From Bog-473 sp963782415 (GTDB lineage: Bacteria > Actinomycetota > Acidimicrobiia > Acidimicrobiales > RAAP-2): DNA of 64,000 bases. A model generated the notes under the pieces. It did not search any database. It was not told the origin of the DNA and saw nothing but the letters and a program-made list of their open reading frames with translations. The stretch is taken from positions 127,649 through 191,648 of the forward strand of contig CAWAJT010000002.1 in the NCBI GenBank assembly GCA_963782415.1, read 5' to 3'. Positions 26,272 to 36,700 of this stretch are shown here, piece by piece (position 1 is the first letter of the stretch; each line of letters starts with the position of its first letter). Position numbers and translations under genes: made by a program.

Positions 26272-28047
26272 TTGACGGCTGCGTCGACCTCGAACGGGCT
26301 GCGGTCCGTTGCGCTGTGGCTCGGCTCGCCCGGCCGCCCATTGTTCGCGTGGCTCGACGTCCCCGGCGACGGCCGTGTCGTGGGCGCCGCCGTGATCTGC
26401 TCCTCCATGGGTCTCGAAGCCGCGTACTCGACCCGCGGGGTGCGCCACCTGGCGCACCGGCTGGTGGTCGCCGGCTGGGCCGCGCTCCGCGTCGACTACC
26501 CGGCCACGGGAGACTCCGCAGGGAGCTGGACGGACCCCGGTCTCGTCGACGAGTGGCTCGACAGCATCCGCACCGGCATCGACTACGTCCGCGGCCTGGG
26601 GGTGCCGCGGGTGGCGGTCGTGGGCCTCCGGCTCGGGGCCACCCTGGCCGCCGCCGAGCTCGCCCGCGGCGGGCCCGTGGACGACCTCGTGCTGTGGGAC
26701 CCGTGCGCCACGGGGAGGGCGTTCTTGCGAGAGCAGTCGGCGCTCGCGGCATTCCGGCGCGACTTGGCCGTCCAATGGGGGGTCCTCGGGAAGGACGACG
26801 CGGTCGAAGCGCCAGTCATCAGCGAGGAGGGGTCGGTCGAGGCACCCGGCGCCACGTTCTCGGCGGCGACCGTGTCGGATCTCAAGCCGTTGGCAATCTC
26901 GACCGACCGGACACTGGCAACGCGCGAGTTGATCCTGGGACGCACGGGACGCAGCCTCGAACGAGCGACGAGGGAGCGGCTGACGTTGGCCCAGGTCGAG
27001 GCGGCCGAGGTCGAGGGTCAGGAGTCGCTCTTCGAGGACCAGCCCGTGACACCGCTGCCCACGCTCGAGCGGATCGCCCGCTGGCTGACCGAGCGCAGCG
27101 AGCCGGCGACCCAGATCGCCGTGCCGGCCGGGTCCGGCAGCGCCGTCCATCCGACCAACGGTTGCTGCGCGGCGCGAGAGCGCGCCGTGGAACTCGGTCC
27201 GGCCGGCCTCTTCGGGATCCTCTGCGAACCCGCCGCCCCGCTGAGCCCGTCGGCTCCCACCATCGTCTTCTTGAACATCGGCCTGATCAACCATGTCGGG
27301 CCGGATCGCCTGTGGGTGGACCTGGCCCGGTCCTGGGCGGGTGACGGTCGCGTGCGGTGCGTCCGCGTGGATCTCAGCGGCATGGGCGACAGCCCGGTGC
27401 GGACCGGTCGAGCCGAGCTGCGCGCCTATCCCCTCGATGCCCTCCAAGATGTGACCGACATCCGCCACGCGGTCACGGGCGAGGGTGGTGGGAGCGTCGT
27501 CCTCATTGGTGGGTGCTCGGGCGCCGACCACGCCGTCGAGTCGGCGCTCTTCGATCCCGAGGCGGTGTCGCTGTGCGTGGTGAATCCGGCCCTCACCCCG
27601 AAGTGGTGGAAGGAACCACCCGACCCCAACGACGCTCCTCTCGAATCCAACGACCGCCAGTCGTGGGGCCTGTCCTCCCCGCTGCTCTCGCGCCTGTTGC
27701 GGCGCGTCGGACGGTTCAAAGGGACGGCGCAACGGATACCCAACTGGGGCTGGTGGATCGCGAAGCGGTGGTTCATGTCGGGCAGTCCGGTCCGGACGCT
27801 GGAGAAGCTGGCGCACTCCGGCGTGCCCGTCGTGATCGTGGCGGGCACCGGTGAGGCCGGCCGGGTCGCCCAGGGTGAACACCGGCGGTTGCGCGCCCTG
27901 GCCTCGGCCGGCGGCATCCACATGGAGGTCGTCTCCTACCTGGAGCATTCCCTCTTGGACCGGGCGAGCCGGGACCGGGTGGCGGAGATCATGACCGGTT
28001 ACGTCGCCGGGCTCGGAAGGACCCCGGACCACCCGTCTGGTGCCTGA
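26272..28047 (+). CDS. Tandem alpha/beta-hydrolase protein lacking serine nucleophiles
   Basis: 591 residues with two alpha/beta-hydrolase halves (about 8-200 and 325-580). At the nucleophile elbow the first half has GLRLG (Arg120 in place of Ser) and the second has GGCSG (Cys415). The second half keeps a possible late His in YLEHSLLD. Position in an exopolysaccharide operon recalls the paired exosortase-system hydrolases, but here both are in one chain. No ATG or GTG lies between the upstream in-frame stop and the domain; TTG at 26272 is the best start. A cysteine-type hydrolase, transferase or non-catalytic binder are all possible. A terminator-like hairpin follows. Confidence 0.7.
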   Translation: MTAASTSNGLRSVALWLGSPGRPLFAWLDVPGDGRVVGAAVICSSMGLEAAYSTRGVRHLAHRLVVAGWAALRVDYPATGDSAGSWTDPGLVDEWLDSIRTGIDYVRGLGVPRVAVVGLRLGATLAAAELARGGPVDDLVLWDPCATGRAFLREQSALAAFRRDLAVQWGVLGKDDAVEAPVISEEGSVEAPGATFSAATVSDLKPLAISTDRTLATRELILGRTGRSLERATRERLTLAQVEAAEVEGQESLFEDQPVTPLPTLERIARWLTERSEPATQIAVPAGSGSAVHPTNGCCAARERAVELGPAGLFGILCEPAAPLSPSAPTIVFLNIGLINHVGPDRLWVDLARSWAGDGRVRCVRVDLSGMGDSPVRTGRAELRAYPLDALQDVTDIRHAVTGEGGGSVVLIGGCSGADHAVESALFDPEAVSLCVVNPALTPKWWKEPPDPNDAPLESNDRQSWGLSSPLLSRLLRRVGRFKGTAQRIPNWGWWIAKRWFMSGSPVRTLEKLAHSGVPVVIVAGTGEAGRVAQGEHRRLRALASAGGIHMEVVSYLEHSLLDRASRDRVAEIMTGYVAGLGRTPDHPSGA

Positions 28048-28071
28048 GGAGGGCTGTTCTCGGACCCATGT

Positions 28072-28101
28072 CACCACGGACCCGTCACAGGGTCCGTGGT
28101 G
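28072..28101 (+). terminator. Strong terminator-type hairpin ending the polysaccharide operon
   Basis: CACCACGGACCC (28072-28083) and GGGTCCGTGGTG (28090-28101) form a perfect 12-bp GC-rich stem with a six-base loop. It begins 25 bases after the hydrolase stop and sits 95 bases before the MFS gene. No U tract follows, as expected for many actinobacterial terminators. Confidence 0.75.
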
Positions 28102-28195
28102 CTCGTAGCATCGGGGCTGGCTCCGGGCCGCGACGTTCCGTACAACGGACCGCGCGGGGCATGGGGTCGAGCGATTCCGAGAAGGGGGATCGAAG

Positions 28196-30035
28196 ATGAC
28201 AACGACCGCGGTGCACGCACCGGTCCCGAAGAAAGGCCTCGCGAACGCCCTGGGCAAGCGCCAGCTGTCCACCTATCCGAACACCTGGCCCCGGCTCGGT
28301 TACCTGGCCATCGTCGTGCTCACGACGATCATGCTGTACTACCTCTATTACGTGGAGGGCGCGGTCACACCGCTGCTGTTGCCCTACTACCACATGTCGT
28401 TCCAGTTCTTCTTGTACCTGCTGGTCGCCTCCAACGCCATCGGTGCATTCAGCGCCTTCATCGGAGGCTTGTCGGACCGGATCGGACGGGCGAACCTCAC
28501 CATTTACGGGACGCTCGTGGTGGCGTTGGTGCAGCTGGCCGCCATTCCGCAGATCCACGGCAAGTGGGGCTTCGCCGCGGCGTACTGCGTCATCGGCTTT
28601 GTCGAGGGCGTCATCCTCGTGTCGACGCCGGCCCTGATGCCGCGACTTCTCTCCGCAGATGGGCCGCGGTGTGGCCATGGGATTCTGGGCGCTCGGCCCC
28701 ACCATGGGTGCGCTCGCCGCCAGCCTGGTGGCCACCCACACCCTCGATCACCTGAAGCCGTGGCAGGACCAGTTCATCATTTCGGGATTGGTCTGCATGG
28801 GCGTGGTGGTCATCGCCTTCCTCTTCCTGCGCGAGTTGTCGCCGCAGCTGCGCGACCAACTCATGGTGAGCGAGCGGGAGCGGGCGCTCGTCGAGGCGCG
28901 CGCCAGGGGGATCGACGTCGAGGCGGCGACGGCGCACCCGATCCGCTCCATGATGCGGCTCGACCTGATTTCGTCGTCCGTCGCCATATCCGTGTTCCTG
29001 CTCTTCTATTACGCCTCGGTCAGCGTCCTGACGATCTACTGGGTCGTCATCTACAACCGCTCGACGCCGCAGGCCAACGGCATCAACGTCTGGCTGGCCG
29101 CCTTTCTTTCGGCCGGGCTGGTCGTGGCCGGCGTCCTCTCGGACTGGGCGCGGGTCCGCAAGCCCTTCATGCTCTTCGGTGCGATCTGCTCCATGGTGAT
29201 GATGGGCTTCTTGATCATCCAGACGGGCCGCCCCCACACCGGCTACTACGCCAACGTCCTCGTGATCGTGTTGCTCGCCGTCTCCATCTCCTTGGCCTAC
29301 GCGCCGTGGATGGCGAACTACACCGAGCAGGTCGAGTCCCACAATCCGGCCCTGACCGCATCGGGGCTCGCGGTGTGGGGCTGGATCCTCCGCATCACCG
29401 TCGCGCTCTCGTTCCTGGTCCTCCCGTACGTGATCACCACCTCCACCGTGCTGGTGGACAATCAGAACGCAGGATCCACCCTGCAGGCGGTCCAGGCCGC
29501 GCAGCCCTACGCGCCGAACACGTCCGCCTTGAAGTGCAGTACGACACCGGCCCCGGCGGACGTCATCGCGAACCTGCAGACGGTTCCGGCGGTGCGGCCC
29601 GAGCTCAGCACCCTCGCCACCATTCTGCGGGTCTGCAACGGAACCCACAGCTTGACGGCGGCCTTGACAGCGGCCGGAGGTCTGACGAACCCCCGCATTC
29701 TTGGCCTGAACGCGTTCAACCCGCTGGCCCTGGACATTCAGCACGGCAAGGCCGTGACCCAGACCCAGATCGCCGGGGTGGCGAAGTACTCGCCCAACCT
29801 TGCCGGCCTCCTCGTGGCCGAGGAGAAGCTGGTCCCGGCTCAGAAGACGGCGCCGGGCGAATGGCAGCGCTGGTGGGGAGTGTGCCTGGCCGGACAGCTG
29901 GTCTTTGCCATCTTGGTGTTCTTCATGCGGGGGCGGTGGAGCCCCCGGGCGGCGCGGCGCGACCTCGCCGAGCACGATCGGATCGTCACCGAGGAGCTGG
30001 CCAAGCTGGCTCGGGAGCCCGCGGGGGCCACCTGA
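28196..30035 (+). CDS. MFS transporter with a large loop before its last helix (frameshifted)
   Basis: Major facilitator protein of about 610 residues. The cytoplasmic loop signature is GGLSDRIGRANL (about 89-100). The frame breaks at 28640-28641, where an extra C separates STPAL from the continuation RDFSPQMGRGVAMGFWALG in the next frame; without correction the first frame runs into noise. A hydrophilic stretch of about 130 residues (about 29450-29850) with two cysteines lies between the penultimate and last membrane segments, which is unusual for the family. Substrate unknown. The gene is separated from the polysaccharide operon by a terminator and may belong with the amidohydrolase that follows. 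Confidence 0.78.
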
Positions 30036-30111
30036 GGAATCCCTGCTTTGATCCCGGCCGTACGGCAGACCGTAAGGTGGGGTATCAGCGCTGATCGGGG
30101 AGGAACGAAGC

Positions 30112-31278
30112 ATGGCTCTCGCACTTGACGGCCTGCGTGTCATTGACGCCGATACGCACCTGACCGAGGCGCACGACCTGTGGACCAAGCGGGCCCCAGC
30201 CAAGTACGCGGAGCGGGTTCCTCACGTGCAGATGGTCGACGGCAGACCGATGTGGTTCGTCGACGGATCCGAAATGGGGTTCGCAGGGGGCGGCGGCGTC
30301 ATCGACCGCGAGGGTGGCAAGGGCCGGGCGCTCGAGGCGCTCTACGAGTGGACGCAGGACGAAATCCACCTGGGGGCGTTCGATCCCAAAGCCCGCGTTG
30401 AGGTCATGGACGACTCGGGCATCTGGGCCCAGATCTGCTTCCCCAACTCCATCGGCCTCGGCGGCCAGGGGATCTCCGACATCGTCAAGGACCCGGTGCT
30501 CCGCCTTGTGTGCGTGCAGATCTACAACGACGCCATGGCCGAGGTGCAGGCCGATTCGGGCCAGCGGTTGCTGCCCATGCCTGTGTTGCCGGCCTGGAGC
30601 GTGGACGAGTGCGTCGACGAGGCCAAGCGGGTGGCCTCGCTCGACCTGCGAGGCGTCAACATGACTTCAGATCCCCAGGATGTCGGAGGACCCGACCTCG
30701 CCAGCCGCGCCTGGGACCCGTTGTGGGAGGTCTGTTCCGACCTCCATCTGCCCGTGCACTTCCATATCGGCGCTTCCTTGACAACCATGACCTACTTCGG
30801 CACGTATCCATGGGAGTCCCAGGACGACGACACCAAGTTGGCGATCGGCGGGACCCTGCTGTTCATCGGCAACGCCCGCGTGGTGACGAACATCATCCTG
30901 AGCGGCATGCTCGACCGTCACCCGAAGCTCCAGATGGTCTCCGTGGAGAGCGGTGTCGGCTGGATCCCCTTCATTTTGGAGGCGCTCGACTACGAGATGT
31001 CGGAGAACGCGCCGAAGCAGCTGGACAAGCTGTCCATGCTTCCGTCGGAGTACTTCAAGCGGAACCTGTTCGCCACGTTCTGGTTCGAGAAGAACAACAT
31101 CCCGGCGCTCATCGACTCGGTCGGAGAGGACAGCGTCCTGTTCGAGACGGACTTCCCCCACCCGACCTGCCTGTACCCCAAGCCACTCGACACCGTGGCC
31201 GAGAAGATGTCGACGCTCCGGCCCGAGGTCCAGCGCAAGATCCTGGGCGAGAACGCCGCCAAGCTCTACCGGCTCTGA
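30112..31278 (+). CDS. Amidohydrolase family 2 (TIM-barrel metal-dependent hydrolase)
   Basis: 388 residues, PF04909-type. The metal-binding start is VIDADTHL (about 10-17), a mid-barrel His is in LPVHFHIGAS, and the late Asp is in VLFETDFPHPT. This family includes decarboxylases (ACMSD, 5-carboxyvanillate) and hydrolases acting on aromatic or other carboxylates. GGGGAGG precedes the ATG. It follows the MFS gene on the same strand with 76 bp between them, so a transport-plus-degradation pair is possible. Exact substrate unknown. Confidence 0.88.
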   Translation: MALALDGLRVIDADTHLTEAHDLWTKRAPAKYAERVPHVQMVDGRPMWFVDGSEMGFAGGGGVIDREGGKGRALEALYEWTQDEIHLGAFDPKARVEVMDDSGIWAQICFPNSIGLGGQGISDIVKDPVLRLVCVQIYNDAMAEVQADSGQRLLPMPVLPAWSVDECVDEAKRVASLDLRGVNMTSDPQDVGGPDLASRAWDPLWEVCSDLHLPVHFHIGASLTTMTYFGTYPWESQDDDTKLAIGGTLLFIGNARVVTNIILSGMLDRHPKLQMVSVESGVGWIPFILEALDYEMSENAPKQLDKLSMLPSEYFKRNLFATFWFEKNNIPALIDSVGEDSVLFETDFPHPTCLYPKPLDTVAEKMSTLRPEVQRKILGENAAKLYRL

Positions 31279-31373
31279 GCCTCGGTGCCGACGTCGAGAT
31301 CGGTGCGCGCGAGCATGGAAGGGATGCCGACCACCGAGGCTCGGTATTGGCCCTACGTTGGGTCCGCACACCG

Positions 31374-32124
31374 ATGAGAATCCTCCTGGTCTCGGACCTC
31401 CACTATTCGCTCCCACAATTCGACTGGGTCGTTGCGGCCAGCCCCTCGTTCGACGTCGTCGCCGTGGCGGGAGACAGCCTCAACATCAATTCGGCGGTCC
31501 CACTCTCTGCGCAGAGTGTGGTCGTCCACCGCTATCTCACGCTGATCGCCGATGCGACCCAGTTGGTGGTCAGCTCGGGAAATCACGACCTCACCGGGCC
31601 CGACGCGCGGGGCGAACAGTCAGCCCTCTGGCTGCGCGATCTCGATGCCGGGAGTCTCCGCACTGATGGCAGCGCGCTGGTTCTCGACGAGACGCTCATC
31701 ACCGTCTGCCCGTGGTGGGACGGCCCTTCGGGTCGCGTCGACGTTGTCAACCAGCTGCGCGCTCGATGCCGATCGCCGGCCGGCGCATTGGGTGTGGCTC
31801 TACCATTGGCCGCCCATCGGGTCGCCAACGTGTTGGACCGGCCGCCGTGACTACGGTGACCCGGACCTGCGGGAGTGGATCGAGGAGTTCCAACCCGACA
31901 TCGTCCACGCCGGCCACGTCCACGAGTCGCCGTTCAAGAGCGACGGGTCGTGGATGGACCGCATCGGGAACACCTGGGTGTTCAACGCCGGACACCAGAT
32001 CGGAAAGGCGCCCGCCTTCATCGAGCTGGACCTGCGTGCGCAGCGGGCGCGTTGGAATTCCATCATGGGCTCCGAGACGCTCGACTTGCGCGTGGCGGTT
32101 GCTCCGGCGCGGACGGTGTTCTGA
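31374..32124 (+). CDS. Metallophosphoesterase (frameshifted)
   Basis: Calcineurin-like phosphoesterase of about 249 residues. The dimetal motifs are LLVSDLHYS (N-terminus), VAVAGDSL, VSSGNHDLTG and, in the second frame, HAGHVHESPF. The frame breaks near 31753-31761, where one extra base separates VDVVNQL from LDADRRPAHWVWLYHWPP. The restored protein has all metal ligands and the GHxH ending, so the gene is probably intact in the organism. It starts 95 bp after the amidohydrolase. Substrate may be a nucleotide, phospholipid or phosphoprotein; the sequence does not say. Confidence 0.8.
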
Positions 32125-32168
32125 GGGTCGTGGTGGTCGCGGCGTCGCGGCGACACCGGTCGCGGCCT

Positions 32169-32672
32169 TCAGTAGCCGGGCTCGGGGTCCCGAACAGACC
32201 CCGGTCGCACCGCCACCACTTGCTGCTCGGCGAGATGGGCCACGACGTCTGAGACCATGGAGAGTCCGGCCGCGTCGCCATACTGCTCCTTGAGATCGGC
32301 CAGGTAGGTCGAGACGAAATTGAGGCGTTCGGCCAAGCCCACGGCGATGAGCTTCGTGATGACCGGGTCGCCGAAGAGGAAGCCATGGCCATCCTCGGCG
32401 TAGCGCAACGTGGACGGCAGTGTCGCCACCACCGTCGCGCCGTGGTCCGTTCCGAGCAGGAGCGACATCTCGCCGATGATCGCCCCTTCCTGGGTGATGG
32501 TGTTCACCGCCACGTCTCCCTTGAACACCTGCAGTGCACCTGAGACCAGCACCCAGACGCCACCGCTGGGTCCGCCCTGAGAGACCACCGCCTCGCCGGC
32601 CTGGATCTCAACCAGGGGCAGGTCCGTCGACAACTGCACCATGTCGGACACGGTGCGGATGCTATCCGTCAT
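32169..32672 (-). CDS. Cyclic nucleotide-binding domain protein
   Basis: 167 residues with a Crp/Fnr-type cNMP-binding beta-roll (about 15-120): VVSQGGPSGGVWVLVSGALQVF, then the phosphate-binding cassette region IIGEMSLLLGTDHGATVVA, where the usual Arg-Ser/Thr-Ala reads HGATVVA, so canonical cAMP contacts are changed. There is no helix-turn-helix, so it is a stand-alone sensor rather than a transcription factor. It is divergent from the membrane protein at 32714, and a class III cyclase gene lies 1.1 kb away, which hints at local cyclic-nucleotide signalling. Confidence 0.82.
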   Translation of the reverse strand: MTDSIRTVSDMVQLSTDLPLVEIQAGEAVVSQGGPSGGVWVLVSGALQVFKGDVAVNTITQEGAIIGEMSLLLGTDHGATVVATLPSTLRYAEDGHGFLFGDPVITKLIAVGLAERLNFVSTYLADLKEQYGDAAGLSMVSDVVAHLAEQQVVAVRPGSVRDPEPGY

Positions 32673-32713
32673 CGATATGCATGACGGAAGGGCAGGATCA
32701 CGCGGTTCACGCG

Positions 32714-33745
32714 ATGTTCATGTTCGCGACGCGCACGTCGTCAGACACGCCGCCGCTGGAGCGACACCAGGGTCCCGAGTACCGTACGCATGTGCCTGGG
32801 AGGTTTCGGCGAGCAACCGCATTGGTGCTGGAGGGCGAAACGACCCTCTGGCCGGCACTCGTCGCCGGCATCGTGGTCGCCGTTGCGTCCTTTTGTGTCG
32901 GCTCGTCGCGAGGCGATCTGGAAGTCGATGTCGCTCTGGCCAGCATGGCCACGTTCCTCTTCGGCGTGCTCATCGCCTTCACGATCGCCCGCACGACGGA
33001 ACGCCTGGCGCTGGTCCAAAACCTCGTCAGCCACGGGAACGCATCGCTCTTGTCGATTCACCAGCTGGTCTCGGTCTTCCCCGATGAGGACGCAGCACAC
33101 GTCCGCCGTCTGATCGATCGGCAGCTGACACACCAGATCGACTACCGGCTCTTGGACAACCACCTGGCGACACCGTCGCACCTCGCTTTGACGAGCACCG
33201 TGATCGCACTCGCTCCCGAGACGCGTCAGCAGCAGGTCGCTTACAGAAGCCTGCTCGACACCTGCACCGTAATGACGGCGGACCGGGCGCAGATCGAGGC
33301 GACGATCGGGCAGTCGCTGCAGTCGATCGAATGGTTCGGCCTGTTGCTGCTGTTGTTGATCCTCATGTCGCTCATCGTCGTCCTGCCCGGCGGGACGATC
33401 CTCGGCGCGCTCGTCGCCGGCGCGCTGGCGGGTTCGTTGGTGTCGCTCGTCGTCCTGCTCCGGAAGGTCGACCTCCTGCGCTGGCACGAACGCAGCTCCA
33501 TCTGGGAGCCCACGGCGCGATTGTTTCGCAGCATGGACCTCTACCCGTACGTGCCCCGCCAGGCGATCGTCTCCGGGCGGTACCGTCCGTCCGGGCTGGT
33601 GCGCGTGGTGGACTACCCGGACCCATACCCCAATCGTGACACCAAGGTCGTCACCCTCGAAGATCTCTCCTGGGGTTCCTCGACGAGCCACACCTCGACG
33701 AACCTCACATCCCAAGCGGAGGCCGGTCGCGCCAGCGACGGGTGA
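32714..33745 (+). CDS. Four-helix membrane protein of unknown function
   Basis: About 343 residues. Two membrane segments near the N-terminus (about 48-66 and 76-96), a helical soluble region (about 97-195), two more membrane segments (about 200-245), then a soluble tail ending in a Ser/Thr-rich stretch. The pattern of two helix pairs around a domain with residues like GVLIAFTIARTTERL and HGNASLLSIHQL recalls bestrophin-like DUF4239 proteins, but the match is weak. The start is uncertain: ATG 32681, ATG 32714 or GTG 32792 are all possible, and none has a good ribosome-binding site. The next gene starts 25 bases downstream. Confidence 0.55.
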   Translation: MFMFATRTSSDTPPLERHQGPEYRTHVPGRFRRATALVLEGETTLWPALVAGIVVAVASFCVGSSRGDLEVDVALASMATFLFGVLIAFTIARTTERLALVQNLVSHGNASLLSIHQLVSVFPDEDAAHVRRLIDRQLTHQIDYRLLDNHLATPSHLALTSTVIALAPETRQQQVAYRSLLDTCTVMTADRAQIEATIGQSLQSIEWFGLLLLLLILMSLIVVLPGGTILGALVAGALAGSLVSLVVLLRKVDLLRWHERSSIWEPTARLFRSMDLYPYVPRQAIVSGRYRPSGLVRVVDYPDPYPNRDTKVVTLEDLSWGSSTSHTSTNLTSQAEAGRASDG

Positions 33746-33769
33746 CGTGCGACGAGCGGGCTGGCGACC

Positions 33770-36700
33770 ATGACGGATCTGACGGCGGCCATTCCTGTCG
33801 ACGCGGGCCATCCTCTGGCGCCGTACTTCCCACGGCTCGCCATCGAGTGGATCGGTTCCAGCCCCGAGCAGTTGCACAAAGAACTCGACGGCACGATCGC
33901 CTTCGTCGACATCTCGGGATTCACCAAACTGTCCGAGCGGCTGGCCCGACTCGGAAAGTCCGGCGCCGAGGAACTCACGGCGACGATCGACACTTGCTTC
34001 GTCACCCTCCTCGACCTCGCCGTTGCCAACGGCGGCCGCCTGCTCAAGTTCGGGGGCGACGCCCTCCTGGTGTATTTCTCAGGCGAGGAACACGAGGCGA
34101 GGGCCTGCCTCGCTGCCGTCGAGATGCGGCGCGCACTCCGTGTCGTCGGTCGCCTCATGGTGCTGGGTCAGAAGGTGTCGTTGCGCATGTCAGTAGGCGT
34201 GCACAGCGGGCGGTTCAACTTCTTCATGGTCGGCGAGTCGCATCGCGAATTCATCGTGACCGGGCCGGGGGCGAGCGCCGTCGTCGCAATGGAAGGCACC
34301 GCCGACGCCGGTGAGATCGTGATCAGCGACGCCACCGCCGCTGCGCTCGGTGCCGGTCTCATCGGCCCGGCGAAAGGCCCGGGCCACCTGCTGCGACGTG
34401 CGCCGTCGGTACCGCAACACCGATCCTTCTTGGCCTTCGAACAGGTCGATCCGGCACTCGACCTCCGCCAAGGCATTCCGGTCGGACTCCGGGCGGCGCT
34501 CATCACGCGGCCCGAGCCGGAACACCGCAAGGTCACCGTGGCCTTCATCCACTACGACGGAACCGATCGCCTCATCGCCGACGAGGGGCCGGGGGAGGCC
34601 GCCCGCCAACTAGACGTCCTGGTGACCCATGTCCAGGGCGCAGCCGATCGGCAGGGTGTCGCATTTCTCGCCACCGACGCCGACAGGGACGGCGGGAAGA
34701 TCATCTTGACGGCCGGCGCCCCGTCGTCGTCGGGAGACGACGAGCACCGCATGCTGCTGGCCGTCCGCGAGATCATGGATGCCGACAATCCGCTCCCCAT
34801 CCGGATCGGCGTCAACCAGGGATCGGTCTTCGTCGGTGAGGTCGGCCCGCACTACCGCCGCACCTTCACGGTCATGGGTGACGCAGTGAATCTCGCCGCC
34901 CGGCTCATGGCGAAGGCCGCACCCGGCGAGATCTTGACCACGCCCGAGCTCTTGACCCGTTCCAGGACCGGATTCGCAGCGACGGAGCTCGAGCCCTTCT
35001 TGGTGAAAGGGAAGGCCAAACCGGTCCGCGCCGTCCGCCTCGGCGCCAAGACGAGAGGCCCCGCAATCGGGGTCGCGGACGACCTGCCGTTCGTCGGACG
35101 CCGAGCGCGAAGTGCGCCAGCTCGAGGAGGTCGCCGAGCAGGCGGCAGCGGGACGCGGTGCGCTGGTGGAGATCGTCGGCGCCACGGGAGTCGGGAAGTC
35201 GAGGCTGGCCGACCGCCTCCGCGAGATCACGACCGGTCGGATGCAACTCCTCGTTGTCTGCGAACGCTACGACTCGTCGACCCCCTACTTCACCGTGCGA
35301 CGGATCCTCCGGGATCTCCTGGAGCTCCCGGCCGACGGCAGCGACAACGACGTCGCCTCACTGTTTCTCTCCGCGCTCGAGCACAAGGCCCCCGACCTGA
35401 TCCCGTGGGCGCCGCTCATCGGGATGGCGATCGGCGTGCCCGTGCCCGAGACCCGCGAGACCAGGGAGCTCGAAGAGGAATTCCGGCGGACGAAGCTGGC
35501 CGAGACCACGATCGCGCTGCTGGCGCTCCTCCTCCCGCAGTCGGGCCTGATCACCGTCGAAGACGCGCACTTCATGGACGAAGCATCAGCGGATCTCTTC
35601 GCCCATGTGGCCCGCAGCGTGCGTCTCACGTCGTGGATCTGGTGCCTGACCCGACGCGACGTCACCTCTGGCTTCATCGCCCCTGACGACACGCCGACCA
35701 TTCGAATTGAGCTGCACCCGCTGAGCCCGACCGAGGCGGCAGAACTCGCGCTGGCGGCGACCCACGAGTCCCCCTTGCCGGCCCGGGAGATGCAGCTGCT
35801 CGTCGATCGATCGGGTGGCAATCCGCTCTTCGTTCGTGAACTTGCAGCGGCGGTCCAGCACGGGGATTCCATCGGCACCCTTCCCGGTTCCGTCGAGGAT
35901 GTCGTGGTGGCCCGCATCGACCGTCTCGCCGCGGCCGACCGCCAGCTGCTCCGGCGGATGTCCGTGCTGGGCCAGTCGTTCTCGGCCGACCTGCTCGCCG
36001 ACGTCGTCGATGGTGTGCCGGACCCGGCGGATCCCATTTGGTCCCGGCTCGAGCCGTTCATCGTGCACGACGACGCCGGCAACCTGGCCTTCCGCAATGC
36101 CCTGCTGCGCGACTGCGCCTATGACGGGCTCTCCTTCCGGCTCCGCCGTGAGTTGCATTCCCGCGCCGGCGACATCATCCGGGAGGCTGCTACGGGCGCG
36201 GGCGAAGACCAGCCGGAATTGCTGTCGTTCCACTACCTCCACGCCCAGCGTTCGCGAGAGGCATGGTCGTACTCCCTCCATGCGGCCGAACGGGCGCGGG
36301 GGGTGTACGCCAACCTGGAGGCCGCGGAGTACTTCGAGCGGGCCCTGGCCGCGGCGCGGCGGCTTCCGGAGCTGACGTCGTCGGAGATCGCGGGGACGCA
36401 CGAAGAGCTGGGGGACGCCCGCAACCTGACCGGTAACTATGCCGGCGCTGCCAACGCCTACCGCTCGGCGCGGCGGCTGATCGGCGACGACGGCGTCGCA
36501 CAGGCCCGGCTGCTCTTGAAGCTGGCCCGGGTCGAAGGATGGCTCGATCGCTTCACGAACGCGCTGCGCTGGATCACCCGGGGTATCAGCATCCTCAAGG
36601 ACATCGATACCCCCGAGGCGGAACGGCAGCGCGCGGAACTCTTTGGTTGGTATGGACGATTCTGCCAGGAGGGTGGAAAGCACCGCCGGGCCATCAAGTG

